Source of the DNA: Polynucleobacter sinensis
GTDB taxonomy: Bacteria > Pseudomonadota > Gammaproteobacteria > Burkholderiales > Burkholderiaceae
Direction: 5' to 3'
Length of the DNA stretch: 64,000 bases
NCBI RefSeq assembly: GCF_001595985.1
Contig: NZ_LOJJ01000003.1
Span: 310,001 to 374,000, forward strand
Shown here: in pieces, positions 36,627-45,070 of the stretch
Layout: every line of letters starts with the position of its first letter
How positions within the stretch are numbered: the stretch's first letter is position 1
Notes under the pieces: generated by a model
Told to the model about the DNA's origin: nothing
What the model saw: the letters and a program-made list of their open reading frames with translations, nothing else
Database searches by the model: none
Made by a program: the position numbers and the translations under genes

Positions 36627-38010
36627 TGCTCACCTCGCCGTTTGAATCCAATTTCCAGGACTGAATTGCATTGTTATGGTAAATCGAACGCGTTCCACGA
36701 ACATCACGAAGTGCCTTAATAGATGGCTGAATATAGCCAGTTTCATCCATCGCACGCGATTGAAGAATCGCAGGAGAACCATCCCAGATCCAATCGATAT
36801 TAAAACGCGTGATCGACTTAGTCAGGATAGGCGTTTCTAGTCTTGCAGTACGCCAATTGTTTCCACCATCAAATGAGACATCAACACGCTTTATCTTTCC
36901 ACGACCTGACCAAGCCATTCCGCTTACGTTATAAAAACCCTTATCGAGCAATTGCTGCCCGCCTGATGGGGTAGTGATAACAGATTTACATTCTTGAATG
37001 GAGGCGTATTGACGATGAATGCCATTGGGCATGAGTTCAATATAGTGAACGGCTTCATCTTTAGAGTTCCATGCCATATCTCCAACTTCGAGGCGACGCA
37101 ACCACTTAACCCAGCTAACGCCTTGAACACCAGGTACAACTAAGCGAAGTGGGAATCCATTTTCCGGACGCAACATCTCACCATTCATTGCCCAAGCAAC
37201 AATCGTGTCCTCTAAGCAACTTTCAAGATTAATAGTGCGCGTCATTCCAGAGCCATCACCACCTTCTGCAAGGAGAAATTTCCCCTTTCTCAAATCAGCG
37301 CCACATTCGTCAAGAAGCACCTTCAAAGGTACGCCAGTAAATTCGCAACAAGACAGCATGCCGTGGGTATATTGAACCGTCGGTACAGCAACATTACCCC
37401 ATTCAAGTCCAGTATTGGCTCCGCACTCAATAAAATGCGTGCGCGAGACCGAAGGCAGCCTCATCAAGTCATTCATAGTAAAGACGCGTGGATTTTTAAC
37501 CATGCCATTAATCATCAGACGATGAGTCTCAGGATTTAAGTTATACCAACCTTGATGATGTCTTTCAAAATGCAAGCCATTTGGGGTGATGGTTCCAAAT
37601 AGACCCTGCAGCGGCGTAAAGGCAACCGAAGCAGCTGATACTCTCGTTAAGCCTGGCGATTCACGACGAATTAAATTAGACTCGTAAATCGATGGTACGC
37701 CATATGGCATAGTTGCCACATTCTTACCGAGAGTTGTTTGCCACTCTTGTTTTTCTAAAATTGCGGGGTCTCCCTCGCCAGACGCCATCGCAAAGGGTGC
37801 CGCAAGACTTGCAGTTGCGCCACCAAGAGCGGACATAAAACCTTTTCGCAAAAAGCCGCGTCGCTTTTCATCCAAACCATTGGCATTGATGTCTGCGATC
37901 AAATCTTGAGAAAGAAAGTGTTCCGGAGCCCTAACCAAGCGAGCGCGATTGCTGGGCTTTTCAATCACTGAAATATCTTTTGTATGAATCTCTAGTTGCT
38001 TATTGGTCAT
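36610..38010 (-). CDS. soxC: Sulfane dehydrogenase molybdenum subunit SoxC
   Basis: 466 residues of the sulfite oxidase family. Tat signal KRRGFLRKGF is at about residue 49, after an unusually long N-terminal stretch. The molybdenum-ligand cysteine is in FIECGANTG (Cys196). A C-terminal dimerisation domain includes VDVSFDGGNNWRTA. SoxCD removes six electrons from the sulfane sulfur on SoxY and so avoids sulfur-globule build-up. It needs molybdenum cofactor, and the modBC genes lie just beyond soxR. Confidence 0.96.
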   Translation of the reverse strand: MTNKQLEIHTKDISVIEKPSNRARLVRAPEHFLSQDLIADINANGLDEKRRGFLRKGFMSALGGATASLAAPFAMASGEGDPAILEKQEWQTTLGKNVATMPYGVPSIYESNLIRRESPGLTRVSAASVAFTPLQGLFGTITPNGLHFERHHQGWYNLNPETHRLMINGMVKNPRVFTMNDLMRLPSVSRTHFIECGANTGLEWGNVAVPTVQYTHGMLSCCEFTGVPLKVLLDECGADLRKGKFLLAEGGDGSGMTRTINLESCLEDTIVAWAMNGEMLRPENGFPLRLVVPGVQGVSWVKWLRRLEVGDMAWNSKDEAVHYIELMPNGIHRQYASIQECKSVITTPSGGQQLLDKGFYNVSGMAWSGRGKIKRVDVSFDGGNNWRTARLETPILTKSITRFNIDWIWDGSPAILQSRAMDETGYIQPSIKALRDVRGTRSIYHNNAIQSWKLDSNGEVSNVQVG

Positions 38011-38046
38011 CTGATTTCTACTTGAGGAAATGAAAACATTAGAAAA

Positions 38047-38388
38047 TTAATGCAAGCTCTCTGCTATCTTGGCGCACACTGCTTGACACATATCTACTGT
38101 CGCACTATCGGCGATAGAGTAATAGACCGTAGCCCCCTCTTTACGCCTAACCAGTATTCCAGCCTTATAAAGTGCTGAAAGATGGCGGGAAACATTTGCT
38201 TGACTTGACCCGCACAGTTTGAGCACTTCGCTGACAGATTTCTCACCGCCACAAACGGCATACATAATGCGGAGGCGCGATGGCTCAGATAAAACATTGA
38301 AATATTCAGCAACCCCAATAAACACCTTCTCCATCTCTTTTGCGGAAAGATTCTTGGTTGCCTGCTTTACTTTTGCTTTACTATTCAT
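38047..38388 (-). CDS. soxR: ArsR-family sulfur-responsive repressor SoxR (BigR/SqrR type)
   Basis: 113-residue winged helix protein; helix-turn-helix SVSEVLKLCGSSQANVSRHLSALYKAGILV. Cysteines at 46 (MYAVCGG), 59, 101 and 105 are suited to the persulfide-sensing pair (one in alpha-2, one in alpha-5) of BigR/SqrR/SoxR repressors. It is the first gene of the sox cluster, 36 bp before soxC. An inverted repeat lies over its promoter, so autoregulation is likely. It is unrelated to the MerR-type redox sensor also named SoxR. Confidence 0.92.
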   Translation of the reverse strand: MNSKAKVKQATKNLSAKEMEKVFIGVAEYFNVLSEPSRLRIMYAVCGGEKSVSEVLKLCGSSQANVSRHLSALYKAGILVRRKEGATVYYSIADSATVDMCQAVCAKIAESLH

Positions 38389-38400
38389 TGCCCTATAAGC

Positions 38401-38424
38401 ATATATGCGTATACATGCATATAT
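38401..38424. promoter_or_regulatory. Probable SoxR operator between soxR and modB
   Basis: Perfect 8-bp inverted arms ATATATGC (38401-38408) and GCATATAT (38417-38424) are separated by 8 nt. Leftward, TTCAAT (38423-38428), a 17-nt spacer and TATATG (38400-38405) form a candidate soxR promoter lying almost wholly within the repeat. Rightward, TTGAAC (38424-38429) could be a -35 of modB touching the right arm. ArsR repressors bind such AT-rich palindromes, but binding here is inferred. Confidence 0.65.
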
Positions 38425-38493
38425 TGAACCTCGAAGACTTGAATCTTTATATAGTGAGATACCCTAGTCACAAACACAATACAATCCAAATAA

Positions 38494-39147
38494 ATGGATA
38501 TAGATGCAATTCTGCTGTCGCTCAAGCTTGCGTTTTGGACTGTGGTACTTATATTGCCCCCGGGAATATGGGTAGCCCACAAGCTTGTCAAATTAAATAA
38601 AAGTCGCCCATGGTTAGAGGCGCTATTAGCCCTGCCCTTGGTTTTGCCTCCCACCGTCCTAGGTTACTATTTTTTAGTGGGCTTTAGCGGAAAGACCTTT
38701 TTGGGTATTCCCCTGGTGTTCTCATTTCTTGGCATTCTTATTGCCTCACTCATTGTCAATCTACCATTTGCTATACAGCCGATACAGCGCGCATTTGAAG
38801 CCATCAACCCCGAAATTCGCGAAGCTGCTCAAGTCAGCGGTCTAGGCAACTGGCAAATATTTCGACTCATTGAGCTGCCTCTAGCTTGGCGTGGAATTAC
38901 CAGTGCTGCCGTACTCACTTTTGCCCATACCCTTGGAGAGTTCGGAGTAGTGCTCATGGTTGGAGGCGCCATACCTGGTGACACAAAAACTGTTTCCATT
39001 GCAATTTATGACAAGGTTCAGAGCTTCGATACTACCGGGGCTGGGGCGCTTGCCCTCCTATTGCTGGTTATCTCCCTGCTGGCCATAGGAATATCGTATG
39101 GAGTCTTCGGCCGCAATCCCACCAATGGGCGCGGAGGAAGGGTTTAA
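38494..39147 (+). CDS. modB: Molybdate ABC transporter permease ModB
   Basis: 217 residues, full length, with about five helices. The permease EAA-type loop is AAQVSGLGNWQIFRLIELPLAW, and FAHTLGEFGVVLMVGG is a ModB signature. It imports molybdate across the inner membrane. Candidate promoters are TTGAAC-N18-TATATA (38424-38453) or a TACAAT box (38480-38485) ending 8 nt before the ATG. No Shine-Dalgarno sequence is present. modC overlaps its last base; modA is absent here. Confidence 0.92.
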   Translation: MDIDAILLSLKLAFWTVVLILPPGIWVAHKLVKLNKSRPWLEALLALPLVLPPTVLGYYFLVGFSGKTFLGIPLVFSFLGILIASLIVNLPFAIQPIQRAFEAINPEIREAAQVSGLGNWQIFRLIELPLAWRGITSAAVLTFAHTLGEFGVVLMVGGAIPGDTKTVSIAIYDKVQSFDTTGAGALALLLLVISLLAIGISYGVFGRNPTNGRGGRV

Positions 39148-40259
39148 TGCTCAAAATTAAGCTAGCTCAGGCCCTACCCATGCCAATCCAGGTAAATCTC
39201 GAATGTGCCCCTGGTGAGTTACATGCATTGGTAGGCCCATCTGGTAGCGGAAAAACTACAGTATTAAGAACAATTGCGGGCTTAAGACAAGCCAGCTTCG
39301 GACTCATCGAGTGCGACTCTCAAGTATGGTTTCAAGGTGATGAATTCAATGGCGTAAGCCAATGCCTTGATGCTGCCACAAGGTCTTGCGGATTTCTCTT
39401 TCAACAATATGCCCTTTTTCCTCACCTCACCAGCTTGGAGAATGTCTGTATACCACTCCAAAATTCTGGATTGAGTAAAAATGAACGCCAAGCCACAGCA
39501 CTTCGCTGGTTAGATCAAATGGGTATATCCGATTTAGCCAACAGAATGCCCAATCAACTCTCTGGCGGTCAACAACAACGGGTTGCATTAGCAAGAGCCC
39601 TCGCAAGAAAACCCAAAGTGCTTTTGCTTGATGAACCCTTCTCTGCAATCGATGCACCAACACGTCAGAGTCTATACAAGACATTAGCCGATCTACGAAG
39701 AGACTTAAATATTCCCATTCTCATGGTGACTCATGATTTGCGGGAAGCCGACTTGCTGGCAGATCGTATTACCGTAATTGATAAAGGGATTAGCCTTCAA
39801 ACATCAAGCCCTCGAGCTCTATTCCAAAGGCCTCGTAACTCCAGAGTAGCAGAGCTCGTAGGTATCAGAAATATGTTCCATGGCGTCTTTAATGCCGGGA
39901 GCTTAAGTTGGGATGGCTGCGGAGAAAAATTTCCCGTAGTGGACAAGGGGAAAATACCACCCAATGTTCGAGTAGCTTGGGTTATTCCTCAAAGCGGCTT
40001 GAGTGTACATAATTACCCCACAAGCACCAGCATTCCAGCAATCGTTGAAACAATGAGCAGCCTTGGTCAAATCGCAGTTACGCAATTTCGTATTCAGGAT
40101 AGTCAGAACACTGTTGAGTGGGAAGCCTCATCCGCAGAGATCAAAAGACTCAATATAGAATGCGGCAAGCTGATGCATATTGAATTCGATGGTAGTCAAA
40201 TTCATATCATGCCCTTGAGGCCAATTAATGACCCAAGAAGATTTCAGGAATCCATTTAA
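39147..40259 (+). CDS. modC: Molybdate ABC transporter ATP-binding protein ModC
   Basis: 370 residues. Walker A is GPSGSGKTT (about residue 31), the signature is LSGGQQQRVALARALA, and Walker B is VLLLDEPFSAID. A C-terminal TOBE-like domain (about 290-360) is typical of ModC and binds oxyanions. It overlaps modB by 1 bp. Its stop is 2 bp from the convergent methyltransferase stop. A separate modA must exist elsewhere if the importer works in the usual way. Confidence 0.92.
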   Translation: MLKIKLAQALPMPIQVNLECAPGELHALVGPSGSGKTTVLRTIAGLRQASFGLIECDSQVWFQGDEFNGVSQCLDAATRSCGFLFQQYALFPHLTSLENVCIPLQNSGLSKNERQATALRWLDQMGISDLANRMPNQLSGGQQQRVALARALARKPKVLLLDEPFSAIDAPTRQSLYKTLADLRRDLNIPILMVTHDLREADLLADRITVIDKGISLQTSSPRALFQRPRNSRVAELVGIRNMFHGVFNAGSLSWDGCGEKFPVVDKGKIPPNVRVAWVIPQSGLSVHNYPTSTSIPAIVETMSSLGQIAVTQFRIQDSQNTVEWEASSAEIKRLNIECGKLMHIEFDGSQIHIMPLRPINDPRRFQESI

Positions 40260-40261
40260 TA

Positions 40262-40879
40262 CTACTTCTGTGCCGTCAAACCCAAAAGCGCCGACATTCC
40301 CGCATGTCTTGCGCCTTCAGATAATTCCTTCTCATAGCAACGCAGATCGAGAATCTTGAATTCTTGAGCCAGTTCGCGAATCATTTCTTCTGTATACAAG
40401 TGCTCAATTAAAGATGGGCCACCAGTCTTGTATTGAAGTTGCTTTGGCGTATAACCTTGCAAAATAAAAATTCCACCCGGCTTAAGGGATAAATAGACTT
40501 GCTTAAATATACGAGCGCGCATTGCTGGGTCTGCAAACTGAATAAAAATTGCAACAATGGCGTCATACGCATTGATCTGCCAGTGATATCCATCACTATC
40601 GCACAAGGAATAATCAATGCTGACTTGATTATCAATCGCCCATTGCTTCGCTTTATTTAAGGCGATATCCGATACATCGAATCCGGACACATGCATACCT
40701 TGCTTAGCAAGCCAGACGCCATTACGCCCTTCTCCATCGGCAATGCAAAGAACTGAATCGCCAGCTTTTAAATGGGGATTGGATTGTGAAACTAGATATT
40801 CATTCGGATCCTTTCCGAAAATGAACTCCTCCTTATTGAAGCGCTCATTCCAGAATTGGGTCGCATCCGAAAAACCCAT
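40262..40879 (-). CDS. Class I SAM-dependent methyltransferase (TehB-like)
   Basis: 205 residues. The SAM-binding motif is VLCIADGEGRNGVWLAKQG, followed by VSGFDVSDIALNKAK and PGGIFILQGYTP. It resembles TehB/thiopurine-like small-molecule methyltransferases of cyanobacteria and proteobacteria; the substrate is not known. It begins 1 bp after the metZ stop, so the two are co-transcribed, a common pair in these bacteria. Confidence 0.88.
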   Translation of the reverse strand: MGFSDATQFWNERFNKEEFIFGKDPNEYLVSQSNPHLKAGDSVLCIADGEGRNGVWLAKQGMHVSGFDVSDIALNKAKQWAIDNQVSIDYSLCDSDGYHWQINAYDAIVAIFIQFADPAMRARIFKQVYLSLKPGGIFILQGYTPKQLQYKTGGPSLIEHLYTEEMIRELAQEFKILDLRCYEKELSEGARHAGMSALLGLTAQK

Positions 40880-42088
40880 CTACTTACGCAGTCCACCAAT
40901 CAAATCATTTTTTAAATCATTAACATTTTCAAGTCCAACAGCAATGCGAACGAGGCCATCCGTTATGCCTGCTATTTTTCGGGCTTCAGGACTCACCCTG
41001 CAGTGAGTTGTTGTCGCAGGATGGGTGATTGTTGTTCGAGTGTCACCTAAGTTGGCGGTAATAGAACAAATCCGAGTCTGATTAATCAATTTAAATGCAG
41101 CCTTCTTTCCGCCCTTTAAAGTAAAGGACAAGATTGCCCCACCCTCTTTTTGCTGACGTTTAGCCAAAGCATGTTGCGGATGAGACTTAAGACCGGGGTG
41201 ATAAACACGCTCAACACCGGGTTGCTTTTCCAACCACTGAGCAATTGCTAAGGCATTTTGACTTTGCTGCTTCATGCGCAATTCCAGTGTTTCTAAGCCT
41301 TTAAGAAAAACCCAAGCATTAAAAGCGGAAAGTGTTGGCCCCGCTGTTCTCACATATGGAAAAACCTTCCCCATAACGAAGTCGTTGCTACCAACAATAG
41401 CGCCTCCAACAACGCGGCCCTGACCATCGAGATACTTTGTTGCTGAATGGATCACCACATCAGCACCCAAAGATAAAGGTTTTTGTAATGCCGGAGTGCA
41501 AAAGCAGTTATCTACAGCAAACAATGCTTTAGCTTTTTTTGCAATCTTAGAGATAGCTTTAATATCTGCGATCTCTGTTAAGGGGTTAGATGGGGTTTCC
41601 AAATAAAATAGTTTGGTATTTTCTTGGACTGCGTTCTGCCAGGCCTTGGTATCGGCTAAATCTACATAGGTAGTAGTAATGCCAAAACGACCTAAGATAT
41701 TGCTAAATAATTGTATGGTTGCGCCAAATACTGAGCGTGAGCAAACTACATGGTCGCCAGCCTGAAGATGTGACATCGCCATGGTCAAAATCGCAGCCAT
41801 ACCAGATGAGGTTGCAATGCAGGCCTCACCACCCTCAAGGGCGGCTAACCTGTCCTGAAACATGCTTACAGTAGGATTGGTAAAGCGCGAGTAAATAAAG
41901 CCTTGATCTGCATGAGCAAACCCATCAGCAGCAAGCTCTGCACTATCGAAACAAAAACTCGAAGTTAAAAACATCGCCTCAGAATGCTCTTGGAATTCGG
42001 CAGTACGACGAGTTCCAGCACGAACAGCAATGGTTTCTAGTGCTAGTTTTGAAAAATCTGGTTTTTTACGGGTATTTTTACTCTTCAT
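40880..42088 (-). CDS. metZ: O-succinylhomoserine sulfhydrylase
   Basis: About 402 residues from the ATG at 42088; an in-frame TTG at 42115 would add 9 residues. It is a PLP enzyme of the Cys/Met metabolism family making homocysteine from O-succinylhomoserine and sulfide. The PLP lysine is in VIHSATKYLDGQGR; RFTNPTVSMFQDRLAALE and SSGMAAI are family marks. purF lies upstream with a hairpin between; purF-metZ is a conserved betaproteobacterial order. Confidence 0.93.
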   Translation of the reverse strand: MKSKNTRKKPDFSKLALETIAVRAGTRRTAEFQEHSEAMFLTSSFCFDSAELAADGFAHADQGFIYSRFTNPTVSMFQDRLAALEGGEACIATSSGMAAILTMAMSHLQAGDHVVCSRSVFGATIQLFSNILGRFGITTTYVDLADTKAWQNAVQENTKLFYLETPSNPLTEIADIKAISKIAKKAKALFAVDNCFCTPALQKPLSLGADVVIHSATKYLDGQGRVVGGAIVGSNDFVMGKVFPYVRTAGPTLSAFNAWVFLKGLETLELRMKQQSQNALAIAQWLEKQPGVERVYHPGLKSHPQHALAKRQQKEGGAILSFTLKGGKKAAFKLINQTRICSITANLGDTRTTITHPATTTHCRVSPEARKIAGITDGLVRIAVGLENVNDLKNDLIGGLRK

Positions 42089-42119
42089 ACCGCTATTTTG
42101 ACACTGAATTAGCAATTTG

Positions 42120-42141
42120 CCTCAGGCTTGATGGCCTGAGG
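42120..42141 (-). terminator. Stem-loop between purF and metZ
   Basis: CCTCAGGC pairs perfectly with GCCTGAGG around a 6-nt loop, 17 nt after the purF stop. No T run follows in either direction, so intrinsic termination would be weak. Its 3' arm carries a GAGG that could serve the alternative TTG start of metZ at 42115, in which case folding would hide that site. Confidence 0.45.
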
Positions 42142-42157
42142 AAATCTGGCGTTGTTT

Positions 42158-43696
42158 TTAGTCTTCGGTGGCCAAGTGCAAATGTAATTGTGAGCGAGCA
42201 AAATCACTGGAATCACGTTGACGGTCGGCCTTTGCTTCAGAGCTATTCCGAGCAGCCTCCAAAGCATCCAAATACGAATCATTGATATCGCCAGTGATGT
42301 AATGCCCATCAAAACAAGATGCCTCAAAATTCTGAATATTGGGGTTGATATCCTTGACCGCCTGCTTCATATCTTCAACACTCTGATAAATCAGCTGATC
42401 AGCGCCAATCATCTTATTAATCTCATCATCGGTCCTGCCATAGGCAACCAATTCGCTGCGCGTCGGCATATCAATTCCATAGACATTCGGAAAGCGTACA
42501 GGAGGAGCTGCCGAAGCAAAGATTACTTTTTTAGCACCTGACTCTCTCGCCATCTGAACAATCTCAAAAGATGTAGTTCCGCGAACAATAGAGTCATCCA
42601 CAATTAATACCGTTTTATCCTTGAACTCAATTCGCATTGCATTGAGCTTCTGGCGCACGGACTTTTTACGTACGGCTTGGCCAGGCATGATGAATGTTCT
42701 ACCGATATAACGATTTTTAAAGAAGCCTTCGCGGTAATCCACCCCTAAACGTTTTGCCACCTGCATAGCGGCTGGGCGGCTTGAATCTGGTATCGGCATG
42801 ACTACATCGATTTCACCAGGAATCGTTTCCTTTCGAATCTTCTCAGCAAGATAGTCACCCATGCGCATGCGCACGTTATAGACAGTAACTCCATCAATAG
42901 TGGAGTCTGGGCGAGCCATATAAACATATTCAAAAATACATGGCGTAAGCACTGCGTCTACAACACATTGGCGAGAATAGAAATTTCCGTCTAAATCGAT
43001 ATAAATTGCTTCGCCTGGATTAACGTCGCGAACAAATGTAAAACCAAGACCTTCAAGAGCTACAGACTCGGAGGCGACCATCCACTCTGGACCCTTGGGC
43101 GTGTCAATGCGTCCAATACACAAAGGGCGAATTCCAAATGGGTCACGAAATGCTAATAAACCGTAACCAGCAATCAAGGAAACTACTGCATAAGAGCCCT
43201 TAACGCGTTTGGTAACGCCAGTTACCGCGTTAAACATTGCGCCCTCATCTAAGGCGGCACTATTGGTTTCTTTTTGCAACTCATCTGCTAAGACATTTAA
43301 CAATACTTCCGTATCAGAGCTGGTATTAATGTGACGACGATCACGATACGCCATCTCAACACGCAAGCTTGGCGCATTTGTCAAATTACCGTTATGAGCC
43401 AAAATGATTCCGTATGGAGCGCTAACATAAAAGGGTTGCGCCTCTTCCTCGCTACTTGCTGAGCCAGCAGTTGGGTAGCGTACTTGCCCGATTCCAGCAT
43501 TGCCAACTAGGCTACGCATATTACGAGTTCTAAATACATCGCGCACTAAACCATTGGCTTTGTGCATAGTGAATGAATTGCCATTCATTGTCGCAATACC
43601 AGCCGCATCCTGACCACGATGCTGCAAGAGCAGTAATGCGTCATATAAAAGTTGATTAACCGGGGAGTGGGAAACTGTTCCAACGACGCCGCACAT
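42158..43696 (-). CDS. purF: Amidophosphoribosyltransferase
   Basis: 512 residues, first step of purine synthesis. The N terminus MCGVVG puts the glutaminase nucleophile at Cys2. The phosphoribosyltransferase signature is VLIVDDSIVRGTTS. Other typical stretches are HNGNLTNAPSLR and SSDTEVLLN. It is preceded by cvpA, 4 bp upstream, as in many bacteria. Confidence 0.97.
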   Translation of the reverse strand: MCGVVGTVSHSPVNQLLYDALLLLQHRGQDAAGIATMNGNSFTMHKANGLVRDVFRTRNMRSLVGNAGIGQVRYPTAGSASSEEEAQPFYVSAPYGIILAHNGNLTNAPSLRVEMAYRDRRHINTSSDTEVLLNVLADELQKETNSAALDEGAMFNAVTGVTKRVKGSYAVVSLIAGYGLLAFRDPFGIRPLCIGRIDTPKGPEWMVASESVALEGLGFTFVRDVNPGEAIYIDLDGNFYSRQCVVDAVLTPCIFEYVYMARPDSTIDGVTVYNVRMRMGDYLAEKIRKETIPGEIDVVMPIPDSSRPAAMQVAKRLGVDYREGFFKNRYIGRTFIMPGQAVRKKSVRQKLNAMRIEFKDKTVLIVDDSIVRGTTSFEIVQMARESGAKKVIFASAAPPVRFPNVYGIDMPTRSELVAYGRTDDEINKMIGADQLIYQSVEDMKQAVKDINPNIQNFEASCFDGHYITGDINDSYLDALEAARNSSEAKADRQRDSSDFARSQLHLHLATED

Positions 43697-43700
43697 AAGC

Positions 43701-44267
43701 CTAGATCCCTATTGTCAATGAAGGTGTAACTGTTGGTGTAATTTTAGGCATTGCGTCGCCCAATTGTTTGGCCCAGTCAGCTGGTAGCCATCCCTTGATT
43801 AGACCTGTTGCCATATCAATCGCAGGACGCGTAATAGCTTTCTGCCAGGCAACACTTTGAGGTATCGGTGTTAGGGCCGCCAAAGTCGCCATTACTACAA
43901 CAACCAAGCCGCCACGAACTAAACCAAATACCAGCCCTAAAAAACGGTCGGTCATACTCAAGCCGGCAGATAGAATAATTTTTTGAATCACATTACCAAG
44001 CAAACCGCAGATGATCAGCGACAAGATAAACAAGATCAAGAAACTCACACCTAAACTTAAGAGCTCATCAATATGAAAAGTAGATAGCCATTCAGTAGCA
44101 AGGTAGTTGGTGTAATGATAGGAAACCCATGCCGCAACAAACCAGGATGCAAGAGCTAACACCTCTTTAAATAAGCCGCGAGAAATACCAACCAATGCGG
44201 AAACCAGCAAGACTACCAAGGTGAAATAATCCACCGTTGTTAAATTTAGGGTGGATAAATATTCCAT
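43701..44267 (-). CDS. cvpA: CvpA family membrane protein
   Basis: 188 residues with four hydrophobic helices. It starts with TVDYFTLVVLLVSALVGISRGLFKEV, of which the GISRGLFKE turn is typical, and includes DRFLGLVFGLVRG. CvpA is linked to envelope homeostasis and colicin V release. It overlaps dedD by 1 bp and precedes purF. Confidence 0.92.
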   Translation of the reverse strand: MEYLSTLNLTTVDYFTLVVLLVSALVGISRGLFKEVLALASWFVAAWVSYHYTNYLATEWLSTFHIDELLSLGVSFLILFILSLIICGLLGNVIQKIILSAGLSMTDRFLGLVFGLVRGGLVVVVMATLAALTPIPQSVAWQKAITRPAIDMATGLIKGWLPADWAKQLGDAMPKITPTVTPSLTIGI

Positions 44268-45067
44268 TAGGGTGTGCCCACCTCAACAAGCCGTGGAGAT
44301 AAGCCCATTGCCTTAACTTTTTTCTCCGCAGCCTCTGCCGCCTCTTTATCAGCAAACGGTCCAGCACGTAATACATACAACTTAACGCCATCTGATCCAG
44401 TTTTATTGATCACATAATTTGGAATCTTTTGATCCTTCATTTTGGCAATCCACCCTTTAGCACGCTCCTCGGAGGCGAAAGCGCCAATCTGAATAACATA
44501 CTTACCCGATCCAGCTAATTTCTTGGGGACCTCTTCGGCTTTGACTTTGGCGGCAGGAGCTGCAACAACCTCTTCGCCAGCGGCTAAACCAATAGTGCTG
44601 GACTTAGTTGGTGATGGGGCTGACTTTGTGTCTGTTTTAAGCTCTGACTTCGCTTCAGTTGCAGGTGCGGCGGCGGCCTCTTTAGGGGCAATTTCTTTTT
44701 CCTTGGGAGGCAACTCTGGTGACGTCGCAGGCTTGATCTTCTCCTCCACGACTGGAGAAGCAGCGTTAGTGGTTGGTAGGCTGGTTACGATATTAACGGC
44801 GATATCATTGCTGACAGATTTAGGTGTGTTATCCAAGATGCGCGGTAGACCAACGACGGCAATGAGAACCAACACACTTGCACCTATCAGCCGATGGCGC
44901 GCACGTTGTTGTTCTGGATCTTCGGTTAAGGCAAGCTCTTCGCTTTCCTGGGCCCTTTGAAAACTTCTAGGGGCCAACTTATTAACAGTGCGACGACTCC
45001 TTACCGAACCTTGATCAAGGTCTTCAGTATCTAGGTTTCGCTTAAAAAGCTTTGGTAAACGAATCAT
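44267..45067 (-). CDS. dedD: SPOR-domain protein (DedD-like)
   Basis: 266 residues: a basic N terminus, one transmembrane helix (about 59-75) and a long Ala/Pro/Lys-rich periplasmic linker (about 85-185). A C-terminal SPOR domain (about 188-263) includes GKYVIQIGAFASEERAKG and LRAGPFADKEAA. SPOR domains bind denuded glycan at the septum, so this is probably a cell-division protein. It lies between folC and cvpA, its usual place. Confidence 0.9.
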   Translation of the reverse strand: MIRLPKLFKRNLDTEDLDQGSVRSRRTVNKLAPRSFQRAQESEELALTEDPEQQRARHRLIGASVLVLIAVVGLPRILDNTPKSVSNDIAVNIVTSLPTTNAASPVVEEKIKPATSPELPPKEKEIAPKEAAAAPATEAKSELKTDTKSAPSPTKSSTIGLAAGEEVVAAPAAKVKAEEVPKKLAGSGKYVIQIGAFASEERAKGWIAKMKDQKIPNYVINKTGSDGVKLYVLRAGPFADKEAAEAAEKKVKAMGLSPRLVEVGTP

Positions 45068-45070
45068 GGA

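Noticed and set aside
44523..44960. Long open frame (145 codons) opposite dedD
   Set aside because: It is the antisense of the Ala/Pro/Lys-rich linker of the SPOR protein; composition is low-complexity, there is no ribosome binding site and no family resemblance.
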